NCBI GenBank assembly: GCA_029339195.1
Contig: JAPTJF010000109.1
Coordinates: forward strand, 62,001-126,000
DNA length: 64,000 bases
Direction of reading: 5' to 3'
DNA from: Micractinium sp. NFX-FRZ
Taxonomy: Eukaryota; Chlorophyta; Trebouxiophyceae; Chlorellales; Chlorellaceae
In this document: positions 1 through 11,711 of the stretch, in pieces
Numbering within the stretch: the stretch's first letter is position 1
Layout: each line of letters starts with the position of its first letter
Made by a program: the position numbers and the translations under genes
Notes under the pieces: generated by a model
Database searches by the model: none
What the model saw: the letters and a program-made list of their open reading frames with translations, nothing else
Told to the model about the DNA's origin: nothing

Positions 1-161
1 CGGTGCAACCCACGGAGCCGGGCCGGCACAGCCACCCGCTCGGCTGACCTGCCCAGCCGAAAGAAAAAGGGGGGGCAGCCCCGCTGGCGCTGGCGCTGGC
101 GCTGGCGCCGGCGCTCCTTCTGCAGCCGCCAAAGCACAGCGGTGCGCGACTTCAGTGCGGC
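1..161. other. 3' flank of the first gene
   Basis: Short stretch beyond the stop codon of the minus-strand gene that follows. It holds a GC-rich short tandem repeat of a six-base unit (gctggc) at about 81-112 and a run of g at about 69-76. No coding signal or clear TGTAA poly-A signal for the minus strand is visible; the signal may lie outside the window. Confidence 0.4.
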
Positions 162-3100
162 TCAGCCGTCGGCAAACAGGCTGTCCAGCATGCTGGCAAA
201 CTCCTCGTCACTCAAGGGCTCCTCGCTGCCCATGGGAGGGAGCCCCGCCCACGGCATGAGCAGCTGCAAGTCGTCGTCAGCGGCGGCGCTGGCGGGGCCG
301 GTACTGGGCTGAGGGGCCAGAGGCAGGCCGACACTGCCCTGGGAGAAGAGGCTGGGGCTCAGGCTGCCCCCACGGTCCAGGTCGAGCAGCGGGCTGTGGG
401 GCAGGGAGGGGAGGGGTGGCGGGGCGCGGAGAGGGTGTGGGGGCGTGCAGAACGGGCTACCAAAGAGCAGGGTCATGTGTCAGCTCCGAGCCAAAGATGG
501 GCCCGCCTGCTGAGGTGGTAGGCTGGCAGGTGGCACACGCAGGCCAGCAGGCAGGCATGTGGGAGACGTATGCCGGCAGGCGGGCGGGACCACCACCCAG
601 GCACGGCTGTAGGCATGTGAACAGCCATTCAATCAGGCAGGAGACAGGCTGTGGGGGCGAGCGGCGGGCGTGAGCTTCAGCACGCGCCGCACCTGGCTTG
701 GCGAGCTGACCGGGGGCTGGCCGCAGTGGCGCCGCAGCCCCAGGAGGACCGGCTGTGGTGGGTGTCGAAGCTGCCAGCAGGTGCCGTCAGGGTGTCACTG
801 GTGCAGCCGCCGCTGCTCTCTTCGCTGGCCGCGCAGGACAGGAACCAGTTCAAGTTGGTCGGCAGGCGTGGAGGGGGGCTCAGGCTGCAGGCACGGGAGG
901 GCGGTGGGCGAGACGTGTGTGTGAGCTGACAGCGGGAGCGACGACGGTGAGATGAGGAGGATGGTCGCATGTTTGTGAGACCGTCGGCGACAGATGGCAT
1001 GCCGCCCACGCCCGCCGTGCGCGCCTGCCGGAACACCGTGCCCTGGGCCGTGGAGGCGTCCCACCTCCAGTGCCCAGGCGCACACAGGCAAGCCAGGGAA
1101 GGCGGCGCTAGCCCCGTCCTCTGCTTGGGAGATGGCAGGAGCCCCCGAGTCTCCCTGGCTTCACTCCATGCAGGCTTCCTCCACTCACGCCCTGGGGCCT
1201 GCAACTGCTCCTCCCTCTGCTGCCCCTTCCCTGCCCTGCTGCGCTTGCTCGGCTTACCCGGCAGGCATGCCAATGAGAACGTTGGAGCCACCCGCGTCCA
1301 TGGCGCTGAAGGAGGGGTCGGCGCCAGCGGGGGGCTGGGTTGCGCCAGCGGGGGCGTTGGGGTCCAGGGAGCTTCAGAGGGGCAGGGAGCAGGTGGGAAG
1401 GGGTCAAGCCGTGGGGGCGGGAGGGCGGACGCGTGCACTCACCGGCAGGGTGGCAGCCTCCAGCCTGGGGCGATCGCTGCTGAACTTCTACAAAGAAGCT
1501 TACAGCTTGCCCGCTCCCAAGCGGAGCGGACGCCGCTGAGCTTAAGAGAGTAACAACCCCCACGTGCTTGTGCTGAAAGCGAGGAGCGCTCACCTGCCGC
1601 CCAGGATGTCGGTGATGCTGCCGTGCGTGCCCCCGCAAGGGCCGCCGCCGGAGCCGGCAGAGTCTCCGCTGCAGGCTGGAGAGTCCTTGCTTGAGTCCTT
1701 GCTGGTGAACACCCCCGAGGTGCGGGCAGGATGCCTGGGCGGCGAGATACTGCAGGGGCGGGGCGGCGGCGGTCAAGCCCATCAGTGGGGGCAGGTGGGG
1801 GCACAGCAGGGCCAGCAGGCGTCTGTGCTGGCAAGGGCGCCAGCTGCGGCAGCCAGGCACGGCTCTGGCCGGCACACAAACCGGCACACAGCACAGCTTG
1901 CATCCAGCCTGCCAGCTGGCACAGCACGGCGCACCGCAGCGCAGCATGGAAAGCGTGGCAGCACGGCGTGCATGGGCAGCGCAGCACACTGCCCCAGTGC
2001 ACTGGCGCTAGCTGGGGCCGGCCAGGCTCTCTGTTGGCTGGCATGGCTCAGCAAAAGCTCAGCAAGGTATGTAGCTGCGCTCACCCCAGGCCGGAGCCGC
2101 CCCAGCCAAAGCTACCCATGCCAGGCAGGAAGGAGAGGTCTGCGCCAGGCTGCACAGACCCTGGCAGCCCCAGGGCGTTTGACAGCAGGCCCGCCAGTGA
2201 AAAGGGAGAGCTGCGGGCGCGGGGGAGGCGGAAGCAGCGCAGGGGGAGTCAGCCAGCGGCGCTACCACGTGTTTTGCGCGGCACTGATGATGTGCCAATG
2301 CAGCATAGCCGGCGGGCAACCCCGGCCCATGCACCTGTAGAGCGTCTGGTCTGCCCACAGCATTCTCAGCAGGGCAGTAATGGCATAATTGAGTGACGCC
2401 ATGCTCACCTGGGACGGACAGAGGGCTGCAGCGAGGGTGGCGGGCCGGGAGCGCATGCGACGCCCATCAGGTGCAGGCCGCCGCCGGCAGCCATGCCAAA
2501 GCCTGCCCCGCCGCTGCTGATTGGGGCAGGCACGTGGTGGTTGAGGCTGCGTGGCGGCAACACGGGGGCAACAAGGGGCATGCAGGGGCATTGATCCGTG
2601 GTCCGCAGTTGTACATGTGTTGCAGCACCAGGCAGAGTTACAGCAGCAACACACCACCCCCAACAGCAGCAGCGGCGGCGGCAGCAGCGGCAGCGCACGG
2701 CCGGCCGCATCGTGAAAGCAGCAAGCTGACGCAGAGCTGCATGGGCGCACCTGTTGACGGCGCCAGGCAGCTGCAGGGCAGCGGTGGGCTGGCCTGCGGG
2801 GTAGCCGGTGGGCAGGGCGGCTCCATCGGCGCGCATCATGCTTGACACCACGTCGGTCATCTCATAGGGTGCCACGTCAGCCAGCCCAGCAGGCATGCCA
2901 GCTGTCATGCCAGCTGGCAGGCCCTCGGGCTGAGTCGCCGGCGGCTCCAGCAGCAGCCTGCAGATGAGAGGGAGGGCGGGAGGGTGGGAGGGCACAGGCA
3001 GGGGTGGGGGTTGGTGGGAAGCAGCCAAGAGTCACGGCCCCAAAGGCACAGGAGCAGCGAGTGTGCATCCCGCCGTGCTCCCCACGGCTGGCAACCGCCG

Positions 3101-3288
3101 CGCAGCAGGGGCAGCAGGGGCGGCACAGCAGCGGCGGCAGCGGGGAGCAGGGGTGGGCCAGGCAGGCGGCAGTCATGCTGGTTGCGCGGCACGCACGCTG
3201 TGGTGTCATGGTGCGCCAGCCCCTTCACCAGGTGGCCCAAAGCCTCCAGAGGGCTCTCCTCCGGCACTGCCACTGCTGCCACCGCGGC

Positions 3289-3331
<43 letters not shown>

Positions 3332-5559
3332 GCATGCGGCGGCGGCTGCTGTGCCGGTGCTGCCGCCGCCGCCGCCGTTGCACCCTTTGCCGCCGCCCGC
3401 CCCTTCCTCTGCCGGCTCTGCTTGCGGCGCTCCTGCTTGCGCGGCTCCTCCTTGCGGGCCTCCTGCTTGCGCGGCTTCTGCAGGCGGGGGCAGCGAGGGC
3501 GGGCGAGCAAGGAGGGAGGGAGAGCAGGTGGGACGGTGAGTCGAGGGCGTTGATGGCTGCACTCGGGGCGTGCATGGCGTGCGGTCCGGGAGCGAGGGCA
3601 CACAGGTTCACGCAGCAGCGGCAGGCACGAGGGGCTGGTGTGAGGCAGGCCCTAGGGCGCGAGCACAGGCGCAGGTACTGGCGTAAGAGGCTCCTTTCTT
3701 GAACCCTAGGGCCACTCTTTCACACCCGAAGCCCTCGCCCCTCATGCATGTGTCTGTGCCGGCTCGATGAACCACCAGGAATGAACGGTGTTGGCAATGC
3801 ATTTGCAATTGTGCAGGGCTCACCTTGGCTGCTGACTGGGCTTCTGCCTCGTCCGCCTTGCGCTTGCTGCAGGGGCATGGGGGCGTGCAAGTGATGGTGT
3901 GGGCATATGGGCCCGCAATATCGATCGAGGCTACGCGCTTTGTAGCCAGCATACAACGGTTGCAAGGACCGATGTCTACCCGTGAGCACCCCTGGGCCGC
4001 CAGTGGGAAGCAGCTGCAGGCACGGCAAGCAGCACATGGGCGAGCTGGCAGGCGGTCCAGGGGCCAAGGCATGCAGCCGCACAAGGCCAGGCAGAGCAGG
4101 CTGCAACTGGCTGGCCGGGCGAGCAGGCAGGCAGGCCGTCTTGCTCTCTTTGCTTTTCTGGTCACCTGAGCTCCGCCTTCAGGCGGTCCGTGGTGCCCAG
4201 CCCCAGCAGCTGAGTCTTGCACTGCAGGAGGCGGGCGGAGGGCGCACACCAGTTCAGCGAGGGGGCGTGGGCCACAGAAGCGGCGCAGCAGAGCAGCACA
4301 GTGCGCAAGGGTGCTGCTGCAGTCCCTCGCAGGCACACGCGGCGGGGCCACGCATATGCATGCGCTGCAAGGCGCCCGCGCTCCCGATGACTGCCCCCCT
4401 CCTGCCCAAGGGCCGCCCCTGCCCGACTACACCGCTGCAACTGCCCAATCCGCACCCACGCCTGCTGGCTGGCCCACCTTTTGTGGGATGCAGAATGGCA
4501 GCTTGGCCAGCGCTGCCTCCTCCTCCTCCAGGTCGCTCCAGCTGGTCGCCCCGTCAGCGCCCACGCTGCACCCCTCGGGCCGCACCACCTCGCCCACGCT
4601 GGCCAGTGAGAAGGCTGCCCGCCACAGCCGCTGCTGCCACTTCACCCACACCGCGCCGCCCTGCTTCTCAAAGGTGCTGAGCGGGACTTCCAGCTCCAGC
4701 TCCTGCTCCGTCACCACGTGAACCCAGCGCGCAAGGCGGTAGGGGCCGCGCGGCGCTCGCGCGCGGGCGGCCGCAGCGGCCACCTGCGCATTGCGTGTGG
4801 AGCCCCCCACGTCCTTGACGTGCACAGCGTTCATGGTTTCGGGGCAGGGCCTGCGGGGGGGTGGGGTCAGCGGGCAGGGACGGTGGGAGGAGGGCAGGGG
4901 GGGGGGGGTGCTGTGCTCAAGCCGTGCTTAAGCTTCCTGCTCTCCCGTCCTTGCCTGCAGCCCTGGCAGTCCCCCGCTGTCACTGTGTGAGACGCGAGAA
5001 CCAAATTGTAGGAACCCGTCTGAAGTAGGTGACCCCAGTGGGTGACTAAGACGAAAGCAAAACACCTGTGACCCAGGGTGGGCCTCCGTCGCGAGCGGCG
5101 CCGCAAGCGGCGTCGCGGCAGCGTCAGGTCTGTCTCATGGGCCCCAGCACTCACGTGTCAAGGATCCACTGGCGCTCCGCGGGCGTCAGATCCTCCACCT
5201 CTTGCAGGGCAGCGTGGCGGTCGAGCAGCTGCTCGCGGCGTGCAACAGTGGCCCCTGGGACCTGCACGTCCCACTTGTCCTCCCGCCGCTCCACGCTAGA
5301 GATGCTGCGGGCCACCATCAGCAGCTGATCGGTGCGGCTGGTCGGGCGGGACCTCCGGCGCGCCTGGGGGGCCGCCGTGGCGGGGGACTTGGCAAGACCT
5401 GCCGGCCCTTGCCGCGATGAGCTTGCCGCGCGTGACTGCACGGTGGAATAAAAACAAACGTGAAGGCGAGCATGGTGATCGCTGCGTGGGAGGTGGCCGT
5501 TCGTCCGCTATCCGCACCTGGCCTGCCCTCTGGGGGCCCTGCGTCGCGTGGGAGCTCAT
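162..5559 (-). CDS. unrecognised low-complexity protein, possible transcription regulator
   Basis: I do not recognise the family. A multi-exon minus-strand gene can be chained by splice sites and phase. The proposed ATG is at 5559, with a 14-residue first exon (5518-5559) joined in phase 0 to an exon starting SRAASSSRQG after an acceptor near 5438. The next exons are well behaved: one ends in RQWILDT at about 5147 and one of about 120 residues (about 4490-4850) contains VWVKWQQRLWRAAFSLASVG. A short exon carries KRKADEAEAQ. A Lys/Arg-rich exon (about 3190-3480) runs into a polyglutamine tract encoded by a CTG run at about 3294-3329. The C-terminal part is rich in Gly, Pro and Ser, and the last exon ends in an acidic, hydrophobic stretch (SDEEFASMLDSLFADG) like an activation domain. 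The basic region, polyQ and acidic tail suggest a nuclear regulator, but this is inference. The exons below about 1600 are less certain, and the span could contain two genes. Confidence 0.5.
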
Positions 5560-6715
5560 CAGAAGAGCCTTTCAGGGTGTGCGTGCCGGTAGGTGCCGGT
5601 CGCTTAGGTCGCGAGCGCCGCGCTCGGGTGTAAGGGCTGCGAGGGTTGCGAGCTGGAAAGAAGCACCCGGCTGGGCCCCGACCGGAAGCTTCGGCAATCC
5701 GAGCAAGCTTCAAGCGCTTCAGGAAGTCGGCTACATCGGTTCTGGCTCGCTCCGTCCACCGCAAACGGCTGCGCCAGTGAGACTGGACTGACTGGCCGTG
5801 CACGTGGCTTGGGGCATGAACTGGCGCCAGTGGGCGTTGAATAGCTAGTTAATGCATGTTCTGAGTGTTGGAAGCGATCGGGCGGGATTTAATTCGGGCG
5901 ACCGGATGCCCCGGAACCGATTACCCCCTGGTGAGGCAGTGGGCTCCAGCTTGTACTGGACAGACAGGTGGCGGGTGCCCACCATTCGGCAGGGAAGACC
6001 TGAAGAGCAGGGTTCAAGCCTCACTGAGTGCAGGCGTGTGCGGGATGCCCTGGTTCAGGCCAAGTGAGGCCATGGGCGGGGCCCGCTTGCCTGCCGGCCA
6101 GCGCCACCGCCGTACACTGTTGTACTTTGCAGGAGATGCCTGCAGTACGTGTTCGTCCTGCGCTTGTGAGCGGCAACGGCGAGTGCTACAGTTCTGTCTG
6201 GCCTGGGGGCGGAGGTTCCATTGCATGGGGCACTGCGGGCAGAGCTGCCAGCAGTGCGCCCAGCCTGGGGGCAGCCCCCAGTCGCCTGCCCGCTGGTGGC
6301 CAGCCACCACATCTAAGGAACCGTTGAGCCACAAGCTTAGAAAAGGAGGCCCTGAACGCTGGAGTCTGCAACACTTGCCAACATGAACAGTTCAGGCCGT
6401 TTTGAGAGGCTGCTGGCTTGGCAGGTCGGTGTAAGTAAGCTCCCCAATTCGAGCGCAAGGTGCACCGTTGCCTGCGGCATCCGCACAAGGTCCAGCCTAC
6501 GGCAACGCAGCCAACATCGGAGCAATTTTCGAGTCTGACTGATGGTGGCTGATTGATGTGGTAGATTGAGTAGGAGGGTGAACTGGTGGCATCCGACGCA
6601 CAACCCGAATGGCGGAGTAGTGCGGCGGCGCGCGGCGCTGTCCGCGCTGCGCCAGGCTGTCTAAAACTTGGAGGCTTGGGCGTCCCACACGTGCCCGCAT
6701 TACCAACGTCATGCA
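5560..6715. promoter_or_regulatory. intergenic region between two divergent genes
   Basis: About 1.16 kb separates the start of the minus-strand unknown gene (5559) from the plus-strand galactosyltransferase (ATG at 6716). It must contain both 5' UTRs and promoters. I see no conserved gene, no convincing tRNA and no clear TATA element. A weak tRNA B-box-like string near 6011 has no matching A box or foldable arms. Confidence 0.45.
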
Positions 6716-9700
6716 ATGAAGCGGCTGCACATTGGAGGGACGGCAGGGCGGGCCAGCAGCCCCGCCTCACACCGCCTGCAGCTCGGCTTGCTGCTGGGGG
6801 CAGCCGCGCTGCTTTTCCTGTTCACGTTGAGCGTGCGGGTGAGTTCCGCGATCTGCGCCCCGGCTGGCGCGGGGCCGTTGCCCACCTGCTCCCTTGCCGG
6901 GACCCTGCCGCCGCTCTGCCCGAACGCTAACTGTGGCTCCTTACGTGCCCTGCTGCCGCCTCCCCCATGATTTACAGCTGCCAAGTCACACCCTGCTACT
7001 TGAAGAAGAGCTGGAGGAGCTAGTTGAGTCGCACCTGCATAGAAAGGAGCACTCGCAAGCCGCGGGCGTCGGCGGGCTCGCTGGCGTGCCACGGTACTGC
7101 CGCCTCGGCCTGCCGCCCAACCTGACGGCCAGCACGACTGCAGGTGCAGGTGCTAGCATTGTCGCCGCTGTGGGAGCTGAAAGCGCGCAAGCCGGTGCCA
7201 GCGGTGATGGCGCAACCGACTCCAGCGACGGCGGCGGAGCCAGCGGCAGCGGCAGTGGCGGCAGCAGCGGCGGTCTAGCAGCCAGGCAGGAGGTGCAGCA
7301 GGAGCAGCAGGAGCAGCAGGCGCAGCAGGAACAGCAGGAGCAGCAGGCACACCGCCTGGCAGTGCTCGTACCGTATCGGGACCGCCAGGCGCACCTGTCC
7401 ACCCTGCTGGCCACGCTGCGGCCCTTCCTGGACAGGCAGGGGCGGGCGCACGACGTGTTTGTTGTGGAACAAGTGCGTGGGGTCATGGGGGGGGTGCCTG
7501 GTTTGTGAGTGGGGTGGGCCTGTGGTAACACCGTGGGCATGGGGGGCGGAAGGTGGTTGTGTAAGAGCGGCAGGCATGGTGGGTGGATGCGCTTGGTGTT
7601 TGGCAGGTGTTGTGTCTGCTGGTCTTTGCACCGCGGGTCTTCATCATGTGGAGCACTTCGTGCACACGGCACGCTTGGCGTGGAGCAGGTGTGGGGGATG
7701 TCGGGTTTGCGTCGATCTGTGAAGGGCTTTATGCATGCGTGCACCAAGAGGCGCGCCTCCCCACCTTGTGTGAGTTGGCGGGCAGGTGGGCGGGTGGGTG
7801 GTGGGCGGGCTTACATGCGCCCCCTGCTGCGTGTCCTCACCCCACCCCACCCCTCCCCACCCTCCCCCTCAGGCCGACGAGTACCTCTTCAACCGAGGGG
7901 CGCTGCTGAACGCGGCGGCGCTGCTGTTGCAGGGAAGCAGCTACGACTACTTTTGCTTTCAGGTGAACTTGGGCTGGATGTGGGTGGCGCCGGTGCTAGC
8001 GTGTGTGGCTGCTTGCTGGTGGTGTTAGGGTGCTGCTGATGCTGTCGGTTGGGCTGCCGGTTGTGGCGCCGTCAGCCAAGGCATGTCAGCTGGTCAGCTT
8101 GATGCAAAGGTTACCCTCCAGCTCCCTGCCTGCTGCCCCTCTTGATGCTTCTGCAGCAACCTGCATCCGGGCTGGCACCCCGCGCCCCTCCTCCCTGTGG
8201 CATCCTTCACAAGCCTGCCTGCCTTCCTGCCTGCCTGCCCGCCTGGGCAGGACGTGGACACTGTGCCTGTGGAGAAGGGCAACATACAGTACAGCTACCC
8301 CACAGGTGAGCGCAGTACCATGCAGTACAGCAACCCCACACTTGAGCGCAATACCCTGCGGTACAGCTACTACTCCAGATGAAGTGCTTTGCTGTGTGGC
8401 ACAGCTGGCCCAAAGGCGAGTGCACCGCCATGCAGTGCCTTGCATGTATGCAGCACATCCACCTGACAAGGGAGTGCGTCGCCTGGTGCAGGCAGCACCG
8501 CTGGGTGGCTGCCGCTGGGTGGCACGGCAGCCTGGCCTCCCGCCACACACCGGGGGATTGCCAAGGCCCTGCGGGCACCTGCAGCAGGGCCCGGCTGCTG
8601 ACGACCCGCCCGCCCCCCCATGCTGCCGCCCTCCCAGGCGCTGCCCCGCTGCACCTCACACCCAACTGGATCCACCCCAAGAGCACGTTTGAGGCAAGCA
8701 ACTGCCTGCATGCACGCCCCGTCCAGCTGCGTCAATCGCCCCCCTGTCCCCCTGCCTCCCCCGCCTCCCACCTGCCTCCCTCCCCCGCTGCCGTGCCTGC
8801 TGCCCTCCCCCGCCTCCCATCGTCCACCGGCCATCATCCCTTCCCCACCTGGCACCCCCTGCAGGACTTCTTTGGCGGCCTGCTGATTGTCACGGCAGAG
8901 CAGTTTGATCGCCTGAACGGCTTTGGCACCCAGTTCTGGGGATGGGGGCGGGAGGACGACAATTTGAGGGAGCGGCTGGTGCGGGCAGGTGGGCGGGGGC
9001 TGACCGGGAGAGGCGGGGAGGGGCTGGCGCAGGCAGGTGGGCAGGAAAGCGCCGGGGCCCGGCTTTGCAGGTGGGCAGGCAGGCAGGGCCAGGTGGGCAG
9101 GTGCAGCAGGCTGGCAGGCAGACAAGCGCAGGGTGAGCAGGTGGGCAGGACTGTGGAGCTTTGGTTTTGCGCCATGAGCCATCACACTGGAAGTGGGGTG
9201 GACGTGAGTGCCTGCCTGCAGGCATGTGTCCACCAGAGTGCCCAGAAGGGGCTGCCCCACAACAACAAACAACTCCTGCAGCAGCAAGCTTAGCCTCACC
9301 TGCCTGCCTGCATGCATGCATGCATGCATGCCTGCCTGCCTTGCCCCACTGCAGGCATGTGGCCGCCACAGTACCCGGAAGGGATACCCCACAAGGCCAC
9401 CCACAGCAGCAAGCGAGCATACTTCACGCACCAGAAGCACCCGCAGGCGGCAGAGGTGAGAGGGATGGGGTGGTAGCACCCCCACCTTGCCCAGCACCCG
9501 CCTACACCTACAAACCCCTTGTAATCCTACAAACCCCGCCCAGCACCCGCACCGCCCGCCCTACCATCCCATGTCCGCTTGGAGGCTGCCCAGCCTCCCG
9601 ACGCCCCCCACCCGCGCCGTGCTCGAACTAATACAAAGGCAGCTTAGGTCATTGCTTTAACTGATCAGACCACCCCCCCCTTGTGCCCGCCCTCCTCTCC

Positions 9701-10542
9701 TGCCCTCCGGCCTGCTCGCATGCCTGCCCGCCTGACTCCCTGTCCATGCCCTCCTGCAGCTGCGCGCCGCCGAGAGCGAGGAGGGCGAGGTGCACTTCTC
9801 CCCAGTGCAACTCTGCCTCCCCTCCATAACCTCCCCCGTCCCCTCGCCCCTCCTGCCCGCCTGCTCGCAGCTGCGCGCCGCCGAGAGCGAGGAGGGCGAG
9901 GTGCGCTACTTCCAGGAAAACCCGCGGCTGCCCTACCGGGGGGCAAAGATCATGAGCAGCCAGCCGCAGTTTTTGAAAGACGTAGCCACCGGCCTCAACA
10001 CAACCATGTTCCAGTGAGCCTGGGTGGTTGGAAGCTTAAGAAGTCGAGGGGGCACCCCATGTTGGAGAGGCCAGGGATGGGCGTGGCTTCAAGTGTGCAC
10101 ACATCAGCCTTGGGAATCCTTATTGCTGTTCGAGATGGGAGATCCCACTGGGTGTTTTGGGAGGGGGCAGGTGATGCATGGCCGGCAGTAAGCTCACCCT
10201 CCCCCCCACCCCCCCCAAGCAACCCTGGCGTGCAGCACCCTTTACGGTGGGCTGGGTATTACTCACACCACCGCGACCTGCCTCCCTGCACAGCGCTCCC
10301 CCTCCAGCAGCTCACAAACGCGAGCATCACACTCACCCGCCCATGCGCGCGCGCCTGGCCCCCTTTCCTGTCTCCCCCGCAGACTGCTCTCCATGCAACC
10401 CTTCCTGAACGCCACCAAGATCAGCCTGCGCCTGTACTGCAACACCACGGCCACCCCCTGGTGCGAGCCTGCAAGCGTGGGCAGCAGGCGCACGCCGGCG
10501 GTGAAGCACGCGGCCGCTGTGCACGCTGTGGTGGGCAGCTGA
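6716..10542 (+). CDS. beta-1,4-galactosyltransferase 7-like (GT7 family)
   Basis: Predicted Golgi type II membrane glycosyltransferase resembling xylosylprotein beta-1,4-galactosyltransferase (B4GALT7), which transfers galactose from UDP-Gal. Proposed exons are 6716-6838, 6978-7472, 7873-7962, 8251-8305, 8638-8693, 8865-8988, 9355-9455, 9871-10013 and 10383-10542; all phases agree and give 448 residues. A hydrophobic signal anchor lies at about residues 22-39 (GLLLGAAALLFLFTLSV). A stem follows with Gly/Ser and Gln/Glu repeats. Catalytic landmarks in order are VPYRDRQAHL, FNRGALLNAA, the metal-binding DVD at about 237-239 and the family hallmark WGWGREDDN at about 298-306. The donor after 8693 is GC (gcaagc), a GC-AG intron. 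A 111-bp in-frame tandem duplication precedes exon 8, and a 36-bp repeat follows exon 4. A TGTAA signal lies at 10612-10616. Family assignment is firm; the acceptor substrate is unknown in algae. Confidence 0.88.
8281..8388 (+). repeat. 36-bp tandem repeat of exon 4 end and donor
   Basis: Three consecutive 36-base units begin at 8281, 8317 and 8353. The first is the last 25 bases of exon 4 of the galactosyltransferase gene plus its gtgagcgcag donor. The second keeps most of the sequence but its gt is changed to tt. The third is more diverged. A possible fourth degraded unit lies near 8391-8430. Confidence 0.85.
9760..9904 (+). repeat. 111-bp tandem duplication around exon 8 acceptor
   Basis: Thirty-four bases starting ctgcgcgccgccgagagcga are identical at 9760 and 9871, each preceded by a ..gcag acceptor. 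The offset is 111 bases, a multiple of three, and no stop codon lies between the copies. Use of the upstream acceptor would insert 37 residues in frame, the second half of which is translated polypyrimidine tract. Confidence 0.88.
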
Positions 10543-10611
10543 CCTGGCGCCGGCACCACCTGTGCCCTGCAAGCCTCTCTTCGCCCCGTGATTTGTGACC
10601 TTCGGGCGCCA

Positions 10612-10616
10612 TGTAA
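10612..10616 (+). terminator. TGTAA poly-A signal of the galactosyltransferase gene
   Basis: TGTAA, the usual chlorophyte polyadenylation signal, lies 70 bases after the stop codon at 10540-10542. Confidence 0.6.
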
Positions 10617-11711
10617 CCCCCCCAGGCAGAGTCACTTGTAGGAGCTCCTTCACCTTCTGGCCGCTGCTTCTGCTGCTGCTGGCAGGCGGCGGAGATCTGC
10701 ACACAGGCGGCACACAGGCGCCCTTTCCTCACGCCGCCCTTGCTCGTCTGCAGGCCACTTGCGCCTGTGTGGTGCTCGTTACTTACAGCGAGCTTGCTGA
10801 CCGTGGGTGTGATATACAGTGCAGTACAGTGCAGTGCGTGGGGGCTCTTCATGTGAGCACCTAGGCGCTGGCTGGCAAAGGCTTGAGACAGGTTGGCAGG
10901 GCACAGCCCTACGATTGGCTGCATTGGCAGCCAAGGGCGTCTTGTTGCATGCAGGGGTCTTGACGTTTGGATGCGCATCAAAGGCATAAACGGGGTGGGG
11001 AGGGCATATTGTGGGGCGTGGGGGCGGGTATAAACGTAATTCGCATGCCATGCATGTGTTCCGAGGTACAGTCTTGTGTCATCGACTCTCCAATAAGCAG
11101 CGGGAAGGGGACAAGCGAACGAGGGTGTCAGAAAGGCGAGCGGGAAAACAGCAGGTTCAATAGCAGAGGGAAAGGGCAGAGCAGGGGGGGGAGGGCCTGG
11201 GTATGATACCGGAAAAGTGGGGGGGACAGGGGGTGGCAGGCGGGGCGAAGGAGACTGGGGGCACTGCACTTGTTCAATGGCAATGGCATGGGCGGGCATG
11301 CCCGCAGGCGCCGGCCTTGTACGTATGGGCATGCTTTCAAAAAGGCAGGGACCCGAGAGCGGAAGCAAGGTGTAAGAAAGAATTGGGGCGCGCCAAGGAT
11401 GGTCCCCCAGCGCGTGCCGGGGCAGAGTGTGTGTGTGTGCATGTGTGTGAGCGTGTACGTGCAAGAATGTGTGCGTGCTGCCCGTGTGCATGCTGCATGT
11501 CTTGACTGCAACAATGCAGCGACGTGAGGCGGCACCATGAGCGGAGTGCCTGGGCCCGCGGCAAGCGGCGCACATCAGGCAGCCGCTCCCTCGGCGGTAC
11601 GTCCATCTGCAGGAGGTGGCGAATGGAGCAGGGGGGAGGGCAGCTGCGTTAAACCAACCGACACGGAAGCACTGCGCGTCCACACATGGCCCAGCAGGAG
11701 GCCCACCAGCC
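10617..11711. other. intergenic region between convergent genes
   Basis: About 1.1 kb between the 3' ends of the plus-strand galactosyltransferase and the minus-strand GARP gene, so it is expected to be 3' UTR and spacer. A reverse-strand TGTAA (ttaca at 10793-10797) could serve the GARP gene but would imply a long 3' UTR. A GT-rich stretch lies at about 11427-11500. No gene is supported. Confidence 0.4.

Noticed and set aside
677..2350. Long open frames on both strands in the GC-rich 5' part of the window
   Set aside because: At this GC content stop codons are rare, so several overlapping frames stay open by chance. Only the minus-strand frames bounded by good splice sites with matching phase were kept.
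3294..3605. Plus-strand frames giving long Leu or Cys runs over a (ctg)n tract
   Set aside because: They are shadows of the minus-strand polyglutamine exon of the unknown gene; the plus frames have no start context, domains or splice support.
5990..6030. Possible tRNA B box (ggttcaagcc)
   Set aside because: No A box at the right distance and no acceptor-stem pairing could be found by eye.
8470..9290. Plus-strand open frame of about 300 codons spanning several galactosyltransferase introns
   Set aside because: Only its middle part (DFFGGLLIVTAEQF to WGWGREDDN) is a conserved exon; the rest is low-complexity intron translated in frame.
9296..9350. tgcctgcc / tgca runs as a possible mobile-element end or microsatellite of interest
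   Set aside because: Short (ctgc)n and (catg)n runs occur in many introns here; they look like ordinary polypyrimidine and simple-sequence tracts.
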